Part shown: positions 24,551-32,075 of the stretch, piece by piece
Position numbering within the stretch: the stretch's first letter is position 1
Layout of the letters: the number at the start of each line of letters is the position of its first letter
NCBI GenBank assembly: GCA_020637555.1
Contig: JACKKF010000005.1
Span: 186,001 to 250,000, forward strand
Direction: 5' to 3'
Length of the DNA: 64,000 bases
Source of the DNA: Rhodobacter sp.
GTDB taxonomy: Bacteria; Pseudomonadota; Alphaproteobacteria; Rhodobacterales; Rhodobacteraceae
Position numbers and translations under genes: made by a program
Notes under the pieces: model-generated
The model's input: only the letters and a program-made list of their open reading frames with translations
What the model was told of the DNA's origin: nothing
Database searches by the model: none

Positions 24551-26368
24551 ATGTGCGGTATCGTCGGAGTTCTGGGGCGCCACGAGGTTGCGCCGCTGAT
24601 CCTGGAATCGCTGAAACGTCTGGAATATCGCGGCTATGACAGTGCCGGGATCGCCACCGTGAACGCGGGCGTGCTGGACCGCCGGCGCGCGGTCGGCAAG
24701 CTGGTGAACCTGTCCGATCTTCTGGTGCATCAACCGCTGCCCGGCAAGGCCGGCATCGGGCACACGCGCTGGGCCACGCATGGCGAACCCAATGTGAAGA
24801 ACGCCCATCCCCACCGCTCGGGTCCGGTGGCGGTGGTGCACAATGGCATCATCGAGAACTTCCGCGCCCTGCGCGAGGCCCTGGCCCTCGAGGGCATCGG
24901 TCACGAGACCGACACCGACACCGAGACCATCGCCCTTTTGACCCGCCATCACCTGGACCGGGGCATGACCCCGGCCGAGGCCGTCGCGGCGACGCTGGCG
25001 CGGCTGGACGGTGCCTTTGCGCTGGCCTTCCTGTTTGACGGAGAAGAGGATCTGATGATCGGCGCGCGCAAGGGATCGCCCCTGGCCGTCGGTTGGGGCG
25101 AAGGCGAGATGTTCCTCGGCTCGGACGCGATCGCGCTGGCGCCGATGACCGACCGGATCACCTATCTCGAGGAAGGCGACTGGGTCGTCATCACCCGCGC
25201 CGGCGCCGAATTCCACGATCTGGCCGGCAATCGCGTGAACCGGCCCGTGGCCCGCATCCGGCTGGATCAGACCCGCGTGGACAAGGCCGGGCACAAGCAT
25301 TTCATGGCCAAGGAAATTGCAGAGCAACCCTCGGTCCTGGGGGCTGTCACGGCGTTTCACCTGCTGCCGGACGGCACGGATCTGGCCCTTCCGGCCGAGG
25401 TCGATTTCACCACGGCAGACCGGATCACCCTGGTGGCCTGCGGCACCGGCCATTATGCGACGCAGGTCGCGAAATACTGGTTCGAACAGTTGGCCGGGAT
25501 TCCGGTGGAAATCGACATCGCGTCCGAGTTCCGCTATCGCCAGCCCGTCCTCAGCGACCGGGGCGTGGCGATCTTTGTCAGTCAGTCGGGCGAAACCGCC
25601 GACACGCTGGCGGCGCTGCGCCATGTCTCGGGCAAGGTCGCGCGCACGATCGGCGTGGTGAACGTGCCGACCTCGTCCATCGCGCGCGAGACCGACGTTG
25701 CGCTGCCGATCCTGGCCGGGCCGGAAATCAGCGTCGCCTCGACCAAGGGGTTCACCGCGCAGCTTCTGGTGTTGTTGCTTCTGGCGCTGAAGGCCGGGCA
25801 GGATCGCGGCCGTCTGCCGCCCGCCATGATGGCGCAGCATCTCGCCACGCTGAAGACCCTGCCGGGCCTCGTCGCACGCGCGCTCGACCGCGAGGCCGAT
25901 ATCGAGGCCCTGGCGCAAAAGCTGGCCGAGACCCGCGACGCGCTGTTCCTGGGGCGGGGGGTGATGTTCCCGCTGGCGCTGGAGGCGGCGCTGAAGCTCA
26001 AGGAAATCAGTTATATCCATGCCGAGGGCTATGCCTCGGGCGAACTGAAGCACGGGCCCATCGCGCTGATCGACAAGGTGATGCCGGTGATCGTTCTGGC
26101 CCCGCGTGACGCGCTTTACGACAAGACGGTCTCGAACATGCAGGAGGTCATGGCGCGCCAGGGCCGGGTCATCCTGGTCTCGGACCGTGCCGGCCTGGAC
26201 GAGGCCGGGCCGGTCTGGGCGCAGTTGCAGATGCCCAGCGTTCCCGATCTGCTGGCGCCCATCGTCTACGCCATCCCGGCGCAACTGCTGGCCTATCACG
26301 CGGCGCTCGCGCGCGGCACCGATGTGGATCAGCCGCGCAACCTGGCGAAATCCGTGACGGTCGAGTGA
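24551..26368 (+). CDS. glmS: Glutamine-fructose-6-phosphate aminotransferase
   Basis: GlmS makes glucosamine 6-phosphate from fructose 6-phosphate and glutamine. The 605-residue protein has the N-terminal Ntn glutaminase domain with Cys2 as nucleophile (MCGIVGVLGR), TRWATHGEP and HNGIIENF, and two SIS sugar-isomerase domains (from about 280 and 455, with SQSGETADTL and the late GRGVMFPLALEAALKLKEISY). The C-terminus NLAKSVTVE is canonical. There is no ribozyme leader, as expected outside Gram-positives. It forms an operon with glmU. Confidence 0.97.
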   Translation: MCGIVGVLGRHEVAPLILESLKRLEYRGYDSAGIATVNAGVLDRRRAVGKLVNLSDLLVHQPLPGKAGIGHTRWATHGEPNVKNAHPHRSGPVAVVHNGIIENFRALREALALEGIGHETDTDTETIALLTRHHLDRGMTPAEAVAATLARLDGAFALAFLFDGEEDLMIGARKGSPLAVGWGEGEMFLGSDAIALAPMTDRITYLEEGDWVVITRAGAEFHDLAGNRVNRPVARIRLDQTRVDKAGHKHFMAKEIAEQPSVLGAVTAFHLLPDGTDLALPAEVDFTTADRITLVACGTGHYATQVAKYWFEQLAGIPVEIDIASEFRYRQPVLSDRGVAIFVSQSGETADTLAALRHVSGKVARTIGVVNVPTSSIARETDVALPILAGPEISVASTKGFTAQLLVLLLLALKAGQDRGRLPPAMMAQHLATLKTLPGLVARALDREADIEALAQKLAETRDALFLGRGVMFPLALEAALKLKEISYIHAEGYASGELKHGPIALIDKVMPVIVLAPRDALYDKTVSNMQEVMARQGRVILVSDRAGLDEAGPVWAQLQMPSVPDLLAPIVYAIPAQLLAYHAALARGTDVDQPRNLAKSVTVE

Positions 26369-26369
26369 G

Positions 26370-26918
26370 ATGGCCAGGCAGTTCTCCGGGTTCGAGGACG
26401 ACCACCGCGCGTTGATCGCGGCGCAACCGATGTTCTTTGTCGCGACCGCCGGCCCCGAGGGGCGGGTGAACCTGTCGCCCAAGGGCATGGACACGCTGCG
26501 CGTCACCGGGCCGAACCGGCTGGTGTGGCTGAACGTCACCGGCTCGGGCAGCGAAACCGCGGGGCACCTCAGGTTGAACCCGCGCATGACGGTGATGTGG
26601 TGCAGCTTTGCCCGGCGCCCGGTGATCCTGCGCGCCTATGGCACGGCGCGCACCGTGCATCCGCGCGATGCCGCCTGGTCCGACCTGTTGCCCCTGTTTC
26701 CGCCGGTGCCCGGCGCGCGGCAGATTTTCGACATGACGGTCGATCTGGTGCAGACCTCGTGCGGCTATGCCGTGCCGTTTCTCGATCCGGTCGGCGAACG
26801 CGATACCCTGCGCCGCTGGGCCGAGGGCAAGGGCGACGACGGGCTTGCCGCCTATTGGGCGGACAGGAACACCGCCACGATCGATGGGTATCCGACGGGA
26901 CTGCTGGCCGATGACTGA
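26370..26918 (+). CDS. Pyridoxamine 5'-phosphate oxidase-like FMN-binding protein
   Basis: A 182-residue split-barrel protein. The segment FFVATAGPEGRVNLSPKGMDTLRV, then LVWLNVTGSGSETAGHL and MTVMWCSFARRP, fit the PNPOx-like family that binds FMN, F420 or haem. It lacks the full PdxH signature, so a role in vitamin B6 synthesis is not claimed. It begins one base after glmS ends and overlaps the following AlkD-like gene by 8 bases, so it is probably read through from the glm operon. Confidence 0.82.
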   Translation: MARQFSGFEDDHRALIAAQPMFFVATAGPEGRVNLSPKGMDTLRVTGPNRLVWLNVTGSGSETAGHLRLNPRMTVMWCSFARRPVILRAYGTARTVHPRDAAWSDLLPLFPPVPGARQIFDMTVDLVQTSCGYAVPFLDPVGERDTLRRWAEGKGDDGLAAYWADRNTATIDGYPTGLLADD

Positions 26919-27603
26919 CGTGACCCCCGAGCAGGCGATCGTGGCGCTGACGGCGCTGGCCGATCCCGTCCGCGCTGACCAGATGCGGGCCTATCACAAG
27001 ATCGACCGCCCCTATCTGGGCCTCGCCGTGCCCCGGATCGAGGCCCTGGTCCACGATTGGCGCGCGGCCTGCTCGCTGGAGGGGCGCGTGGCGTTGGCCC
27101 GCGGTCTTTGGGACAGCGGCATGCACGAGGCGATGGTCGCCGCCGCCAAGCTGCTGACACAGGCCCGCATTCGCCCCGACGACACCGCCGTCTGGGACCT
27201 GGTGGCCACCTGGGCCGAGGGGTTTCAGGGCTGGGCGGTTGCCGATCACGCGGCCAAGGCGGGGGAACGCCGGCTGGTTGCCGATCCCGCCCGGCTGGAT
27301 CGGGTCGCGGCCTGGACGACGCATCCGAACATGTGGACACGGCGCGCCGCGCTGGTGATGACGCTGCCCTGGGCGCGGCTCAATCACCCCAAGCCCGCCG
27401 ACCTGGCCGTGCGCGAGCGCGTGCTGGACTGGGCCGCAGGCTATGTCGCCGACCGCGACTGGTTCATTCAGAAATCCATTGCCTGGTGGCTGCGGGACCT
27501 GTCCCGGCACGACGCCGACCGCGCGCGGGACTGGCTGGCGGCGCATGGGGCGGGGTTGAAGGCCTTTGCGCGCAAGGAAGCCGCGCGTCACCTGCCTGCG
27601 TGA
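26911..27603 (+). CDS. AlkD-like DNA alkylation repair protein (HEAT-like)
   Basis: A 230-residue helical protein of the DNA alkylation repair family, whose members excise alkylated purines with HEAT-like repeats. Signatures are KIDRPYLGLAVPRIEAL, WDLVATWAEG, WTTHPNMWTRRAALVMT (with the Trp/Arg expected near the lesion site) and DRDWFIQKSIAWWLRDLSRHD. The last block, with FIQKAI-type sequence, is the best family marker. The ATG overlaps the PNPOx-like gene by 8 bases. Activity on DNA is inferred from family only. Confidence 0.82.
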   Translation: MTDVTPEQAIVALTALADPVRADQMRAYHKIDRPYLGLAVPRIEALVHDWRAACSLEGRVALARGLWDSGMHEAMVAAAKLLTQARIRPDDTAVWDLVATWAEGFQGWAVADHAAKAGERRLVADPARLDRVAAWTTHPNMWTRRAALVMTLPWARLNHPKPADLAVRERVLDWAAGYVADRDWFIQKSIAWWLRDLSRHDADRARDWLAAHGAGLKAFARKEAARHLPA

Positions 27604-27655
27604 GCGCGCGCCTGCCCTCTGGGGGCGGCCCGCGCCGTGTGCTAGGACAGCCGGC

Positions 27656-29476
27656 ATGACCCGACCTGTCTCGCGCCTGTGGCTGAGTCTCGTTGCGGGC
27701 CTGGCGCTGGTGATGGTGCTGGGCCTGGGAAGTCTGGGCTATCAACGGCTGCATCGCGCCGCGCTGGCCGATCTGACGCTGCGCGGGGAAAGCACGCTCA
27801 GCCTGGCGGTCGCGGCGCTGAACGGGCAGTTGCGGCGCTATGACCGGCTGGCGGGCCTGCTGGCCCAGCAATCAGCGATCCGCGCGGTTCTGGCCACGCC
27901 CGGCGACACCGTCGCGGTCGATGTGGCCAACGTCTATCTGCGCAGCACCGCCCGCCTGCTGGAGGCCAGCGACATCTATGCGATGGGGCTGGACGGCACG
28001 ACGGTGGCGGCCTCGAATTTCGACCAGCCGCGCAGTTTCATCGGCGGCAATTTCGCGTTTCGCCCCTATTTCATCGACGCCCTCGGTCGCGGCGAGGGGC
28101 GGTTCTATGCGTTGGGCACGACCTCGCGCGTGCGGGGCTATTACTTTGGCGCGCCGATCACGGGGCCCGCGGGGCCGGTCGGGGTGCTGGCGATCAAGAT
28201 CGACCTCGACGCGATCGAGGACGGCTGGCGCGGTTCGGACTATGAGGTGATCGTGACCGACCCCGAAGGCATCGTCTTCATGTCGACCCATCCCGACTGG
28301 ACCTTTGGCGCCACTCTGCCGCTGACCGAGGGGCGGCTGGAACGCACGCGCCGCACCCGCCGCTATGCCGAAACCGAGCTGCGCGAACTGCCCCTGACCG
28401 CCGCGACCGGCGCCGATGGTGGCCTGATGTGGCGCTTTGCCGGGACCACGGGCGCCGAATACCGGGTTCTGTCCGAACGCATGCCGGATGCCGACTGGAC
28501 CGTTCAGGTGCTGATCGACACCGCCGGCGCGCGGCAGCAGGCACTGACGCGGCTGGCGGTGGGGGCCTTGCTGGCAGGGCTGGCGGTTCTGGCGGCGGTG
28601 ATCGTCTGGCAGCGCCGCGCCCGGCTGGCCGAGCGTCTGGCCCTGCAGGCCGAGGCCCGCGCCCAGCTCGAACGCAGGGTCGAGGAACGGACCGCGGAAC
28701 TGGCCGCCGTGAACCGGCGTCTCGCCGCCGAGGTGACCGAACGCACCGCGACCGAGGAGCGCCTGCGCGCCACCCAGGCCGATCTGGTGCAAGCGGGCAA
28801 GCTGGCCGCGCTGGGGCAGATGTCGGCGGCGCTGAGCCACGAGTTCAATCAACCCCTCGGCGCCGCGCGCAATTATGCCGAGAACGCCCGCACGCTGATC
28901 GAACGCGGGCGGATCGCGGATGCCGGCGGCAATATCGACCGGATCCTCGGTCTGATCGGCCGGATGAGCGACCTGTCGCGCCATCTGCGCAATTTCGCTC
29001 GCAAGCCGAACGCGCAACTGTCGGATGTGCCCCTGTCCGAACCCATCGCCGCCGCGCAGGAACTGCTGGGGTGGCGGCTCAGGGCGCAAGGGGTCGCGCT
29101 GACGGTGGATGTGCCGCCGCTGGTGGTGCGGGCGGGGCCGGTGCGGCTGCAACAGGTGCTGGTCAACATCCTGTCCAATGCCATCGACGCGATGGAAGAC
29201 ACCGAGACACGGGGCATCGCCGTGACCGCGCGGGCCAAGGGGCGGATGGCGGTTCTGACCATCGCCGACACCGGACCCGGCATTCCCGAACAGCTGCGCG
29301 CGCGCATCTTCGACCCGTTCTTTTCCACCAAGGGCGTCGGCAAGGGGCTGGGGCTGGGGCTGTCGATTTCCTACAACATCATGCATGACTTCGGCGGCTC
29401 GCTGGCGGTCGCGAATGCGCGCGGCAGCGGTGCGGTCTTTACCCTGACGCTGCCTCTGGCACACTGGGACGCATGA
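27656..29476 (+). CDS. dctB: DctB-type C4-dicarboxylate sensor histidine kinase
   Basis: A 606-residue membrane sensor kinase. One helix near residues 10-28 and a second near 300-318 flank a periplasmic double-PAS/Cache sensor (about 30-295, with FIGGNFAFRPYF and GAPITGPAGPVGVLAIKIDLD). A coiled coil follows (RVEERTAELAAVNRRLAAEV). The HisKA box is ALSHEFNQPLGA with phospho-acceptor His395, then the HATPase (N box ILSNAIDAME, G boxes ADTGPGIPE and GKGLGLGLSI). It is coupled to dctD by a 4-base overlap. The neighbouring transporter is a TAXI-type TRAP, so the ligand may not be a C4-dicarboxylate. Confidence 0.9.
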   Translation: MTRPVSRLWLSLVAGLALVMVLGLGSLGYQRLHRAALADLTLRGESTLSLAVAALNGQLRRYDRLAGLLAQQSAIRAVLATPGDTVAVDVANVYLRSTARLLEASDIYAMGLDGTTVAASNFDQPRSFIGGNFAFRPYFIDALGRGEGRFYALGTTSRVRGYYFGAPITGPAGPVGVLAIKIDLDAIEDGWRGSDYEVIVTDPEGIVFMSTHPDWTFGATLPLTEGRLERTRRTRRYAETELRELPLTAATGADGGLMWRFAGTTGAEYRVLSERMPDADWTVQVLIDTAGARQQALTRLAVGALLAGLAVLAAVIVWQRRARLAERLALQAEARAQLERRVEERTAELAAVNRRLAAEVTERTATEERLRATQADLVQAGKLAALGQMSAALSHEFNQPLGAARNYAENARTLIERGRIADAGGNIDRILGLIGRMSDLSRHLRNFARKPNAQLSDVPLSEPIAAAQELLGWRLRAQGVALTVDVPPLVVRAGPVRLQQVLVNILSNAIDAMEDTETRGIAVTARAKGRMAVLTIADTGPGIPEQLRARIFDPFFSTKGVGKGLGLGLSISYNIMHDFGGSLAVANARGSGAVFTLTLPLAHWDA

Positions 29477-30819
29477 CACGCGGACGTATCCTTCTGGTCG
29501 ATGACGACGCCGACCTGCGCCTGTCCACCGCGCAGGCGCTGGATCTGGCCGGTTTCGACGTGATCGACACCGACCAGCCCGAGGACGTGCCGGCGCTGAC
29601 CGGCTTCGGGTTTCCGGGCATCGTCGTGACGGACATCCGGATGCCGCGTCTCGACGGGCTCAGCCTGATGACGCAGATCCATGCGCTGGACCGCGAGGTG
29701 CCGGTGATCCTGATCACCGGCCACGGCGACGTGCAACTGGCGGTGCGGGCGATGCGCGAAGGGGCCCATGATTTCATCGAAAAGCCGTTCTCGGCCAGCC
29801 AGTTGGCGGAAACCTGCGCGCGCGCGCTGGATTATCGGCGGCTGGTGCTGGAAAACCGGGTTCTGCGAGCCGCCGCCGGGCAGGCGGACGATCTGGAACA
29901 GCGGCTGGTGGGGCGATCGACCGCGATGATCGACCTGCGCCGGCGGTTGCGCACCATCGGGCCCGCCGAAACCGACGTGCTGATCACCGGCGACACCGGC
30001 ACCGGCAAGGAGGTGGTCGCCCGCGCCCTGCACGACCTGTCGGCGCGTGCCGCCAAGCCGTTCATCGCCATCGACTGTGCCGCGCTGCCCGAGCAGCAGA
30101 TCGAAAGCGAGCTGTTCGGACACGAGCAGGGCGCCTTTCCGGGCGCGATGCGCGCGCGCTATGGCCGGTTCGAGCACGCGCGCGGCGGCACGGTGCTGCT
30201 GGATGACATCGCGTCGATGCCGCTGGCGATGCAGGGCAAGTTGCTGCGCGTGATCCAGGAGCGCACCGTCACGCCGCTGGGTGCGAACGAGGGGCGGCCG
30301 GTGGACATCCGGGTCATCGCCACCGCCCGCGCGCCGCTGGAGCCCGAGGTCGAGGCCGGGCGTTTCCGCGCCGACCTGTTCTATCGTCTGGCCGTGGTCA
30401 GCCTGTCGGTGCCGCCCCTGTCGGCCCGCCGCGAGGATATCCCCCTGCTGTTCGCCCGCCTTCTGGCCGAGGCCGCGGGGCGCCACCGGATCGACCCGGT
30501 GACCCCGCCGCCGGCGCTGGTCGAGGCCTTGATCACCCGCGACTGGCCCGGCAACGTGCGCGAGTTGCGCAACGCCGCCGAACGGGTCGCGCTGGGGCTT
30601 GATCTGGCCGATCCGACCGGCTCCCTTGCCGCCGACCCGCCGCCGCAGCGCCTGACCGAACGGGTGGCCGAATTCGAACGCGCCGAGATCCAGCGCGCCT
30701 TGCTGGCCCATGGCGGGGTGCTGAAGGCGGTCTACGAATCCCTCGGCCTGTCGCGCAAGACGCTTTACGAGAAGATGCAGAAACTGGGCATCGACAAGTC
30801 CCGCTATACCGACGGCTGA
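29473..30819 (+). CDS. dctD: DctD-type NtrC-family response regulator with GAFPGA loop
   Basis: A 448-residue regulator: receiver domain (1-120, phospho-acceptor Asp54 in VVTDIRMPRLDG), AAA+ domain (about 145-375; Walker A GDTGTGKE, 173-180; Walker B GGTVLLDDI) and a C-terminal Fis-like HTH (LLAHGGVLKAVYESLGLSRKTLYEKMQ). The loop that contacts sigma-54, normally GAFTGA, reads GAFPGA at 220-225, losing the key threonine. It may therefore act with another sigma factor or in an unusual way. It should bind the palindromes at 30834-30876 just downstream and control the TRAP genes. Confidence 0.9.
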   Translation: MTRGRILLVDDDADLRLSTAQALDLAGFDVIDTDQPEDVPALTGFGFPGIVVTDIRMPRLDGLSLMTQIHALDREVPVILITGHGDVQLAVRAMREGAHDFIEKPFSASQLAETCARALDYRRLVLENRVLRAAAGQADDLEQRLVGRSTAMIDLRRRLRTIGPAETDVLITGDTGTGKEVVARALHDLSARAAKPFIAIDCAALPEQQIESELFGHEQGAFPGAMRARYGRFEHARGGTVLLDDIASMPLAMQGKLLRVIQERTVTPLGANEGRPVDIRVIATARAPLEPEVEAGRFRADLFYRLAVVSLSVPPLSARREDIPLLFARLLAEAAGRHRIDPVTPPPALVEALITRDWPGNVRELRNAAERVALGLDLADPTGSLAADPPPQRLTERVAEFERAEIQRALLAHGGVLKAVYESLGLSRKTLYEKMQKLGIDKSRYTDG

Positions 30820-30833
30820 ACCGCCGGATGGGG

Positions 30834-30876
30834 GGATTTCCACCCACAGCCGGACCGAATGGGTGGAAATCCACCC
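30834..30876. promoter_or_regulatory. Three-half-site palindromic region, probable DctD binding site
   Basis: A 13-bp arm ending TTTCCACCCA (30834-30846) is repeated inverted at 30860-30872. The second arm also forms the perfect palindrome GGGTGGA-AA-TCCACCC (30861-30876). The three half-sites, about 155-195 bases upstream of the TAXI solute-binding gene, look like an enhancer for the adjacent DctD. I saw no GG-N10-GC sigma-54 promoter between here and 31030. Confidence 0.6.
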
Positions 30877-31030
30877 ATGGCCCGCCATGTCCGCGCGGTT
30901 TTTTGCCCCCATGACGCCACGCCGCATTGAATGCGGTCCCTCACCCTTGCGTGATGGCGTCGCGACCCGCGCCGAGAGGAAGCGGCCGGGGCTGCCATTT
31001 GTCACGCAAACACGTCCAAGGGAGGACCTC

Positions 31031-32005
31031 ATGCGTCTGTTTTCCGTTTCCGCGCTGGCCGCGGCCGCGCTCATCACCGCCATGCCCGCCGCCGCGCAGG
31101 ACCGCGCGGGTTGGCCGGATTCCCTCACCGTGGGCACCGCCAGCCAGGGCGGCACCTATTTTGTCTATGGCAACGGTCTGGCCAGCTTCATCGGCGAGGA
31201 ACTGGGCATCAACGCCTCGGGCGAGGTGACGGGTGGCCCGGTGCAAAACGTCACGCTGGTGCAACTGGGCGACCACGACATCGGCCTCGTGACCATGGGG
31301 CCGGCCTATGAGGCCTGGACCGGCCATTCGGAACTGGCGCCAGGGCTGGAACACCGCGACATCCGCGCGCTGTTCCCGATGTATCAGACGCCGTTCCAGG
31401 TAATCACGCTGGCGTCGTCGGGGATCACCTCGGTCAGCGATCTGGCCGGGCACAGGGTTTCGGTCGGCCCGGCCGGGGGCACGCCCGGCACCTATTGGCC
31501 GCGCTTCCTGGAAACGCTGGGGGTGGAGGCCACCGTGTCGAATGCGGGCGCCTCGGATGCCGCCAGCCAGTTGAAGGATGGGCTGATCGATGCCTTCGCC
31601 TTTGCCGCCGGTGTGCCGATCTCGGCCTTCTCGCAACTGGCGGCCGAGGCCGATGTGCGGATGTTCGGCTTTTCGCCCGAGGAACTGCAAACCATCCTGG
31701 CCGCGCACCCCGAGGTCTCGCCGCTGACCATTCCGGCGGGCACCTATGCGGGCGTCGACCATGATCAGCAGTCGGTCGCGATGTGGAACTTCGCCATCGC
31801 CAATGCCTCGATGCCCGACAGCCTCGCCTACGAGATCACCCGCCTGGTCATGGAAAACCACGACCGCATGATGGAAATCCACCGCGCGGCGGCGGAAACC
31901 ACCATGGACAACGTGCTGAACGACACCTTCCTGCCGTTCCATCCGGGTGCTGTGCGCTATTACGAAGAGCACGGCATCACCATCCCCGAGAACCTGCGCG
32001 GCTGA
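31031..32005 (+). CDS. TAXI-family TRAP transporter solute-binding protein
   Basis: A 324-residue periplasmic binding protein. A Sec signal peptide of about 23 residues (MRLFSVSALAAAALITAMPA, cleavage after AAAQ) precedes the TAXI domain, with the family motif TASQGGTYFVYGNGLASFI and VSVGPAGGTPGTYWPRFLE. TAXI proteins feed sodium-driven TRAP transporters with organic acids or amino acids; the ligand here is unknown. The ATG follows GGGAGGACC. It is separated from the permease gene by a terminator-like hairpin, which should give more binding protein than permease. Confidence 0.9.
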   Translation: MRLFSVSALAAAALITAMPAAAQDRAGWPDSLTVGTASQGGTYFVYGNGLASFIGEELGINASGEVTGGPVQNVTLVQLGDHDIGLVTMGPAYEAWTGHSELAPGLEHRDIRALFPMYQTPFQVITLASSGITSVSDLAGHRVSVGPAGGTPGTYWPRFLETLGVEATVSNAGASDAASQLKDGLIDAFAFAAGVPISAFSQLAAEADVRMFGFSPEELQTILAAHPEVSPLTIPAGTYAGVDHDQQSVAMWNFAIANASMPDSLAYEITRLVMENHDRMMEIHRAAAETTMDNVLNDTFLPFHPGAVRYYEEHGITIPENLRG

Positions 32006-32026
32006 TCGCCCGCGCAGGGCCGGACA

Positions 32027-32058
32027 GGCCGGGGTCGCGATACCCCGGCCTTCTTTTT
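32027..32058 (+). terminator. Hairpin with T-tract between binding protein and permease
   Basis: A perfect 9-bp stem GGCCGGGGT/ACCCCGGCC with a 6-base loop is followed by TTCTTTTT. It is an intrinsic terminator placed inside the operon and probably acts as a partial terminator that lowers permease expression. Confidence 0.75.
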
Positions 32059-32075
32059 GCAGGGAGGCAAGGCCG

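Noticed and set aside
23789..26587. Very long open frame on the minus strand across glmU and glmS
   Set aside because: It is antisense to two clear genes and has no family motifs; high third-position GC creates such frames.
26370..26918. pdxH, pyridoxamine phosphate oxidase proper
   Set aside because: Only the split-barrel fold is recognisable; the PdxH C-terminal signature is missing.
30877..31030. Sigma-54 promoter for the TAXI-TRAP genes
   Set aside because: The nearest candidate (GG in GCGGTCC, GC in CTTGCG) has 12 bases between GG and GC, not 10.
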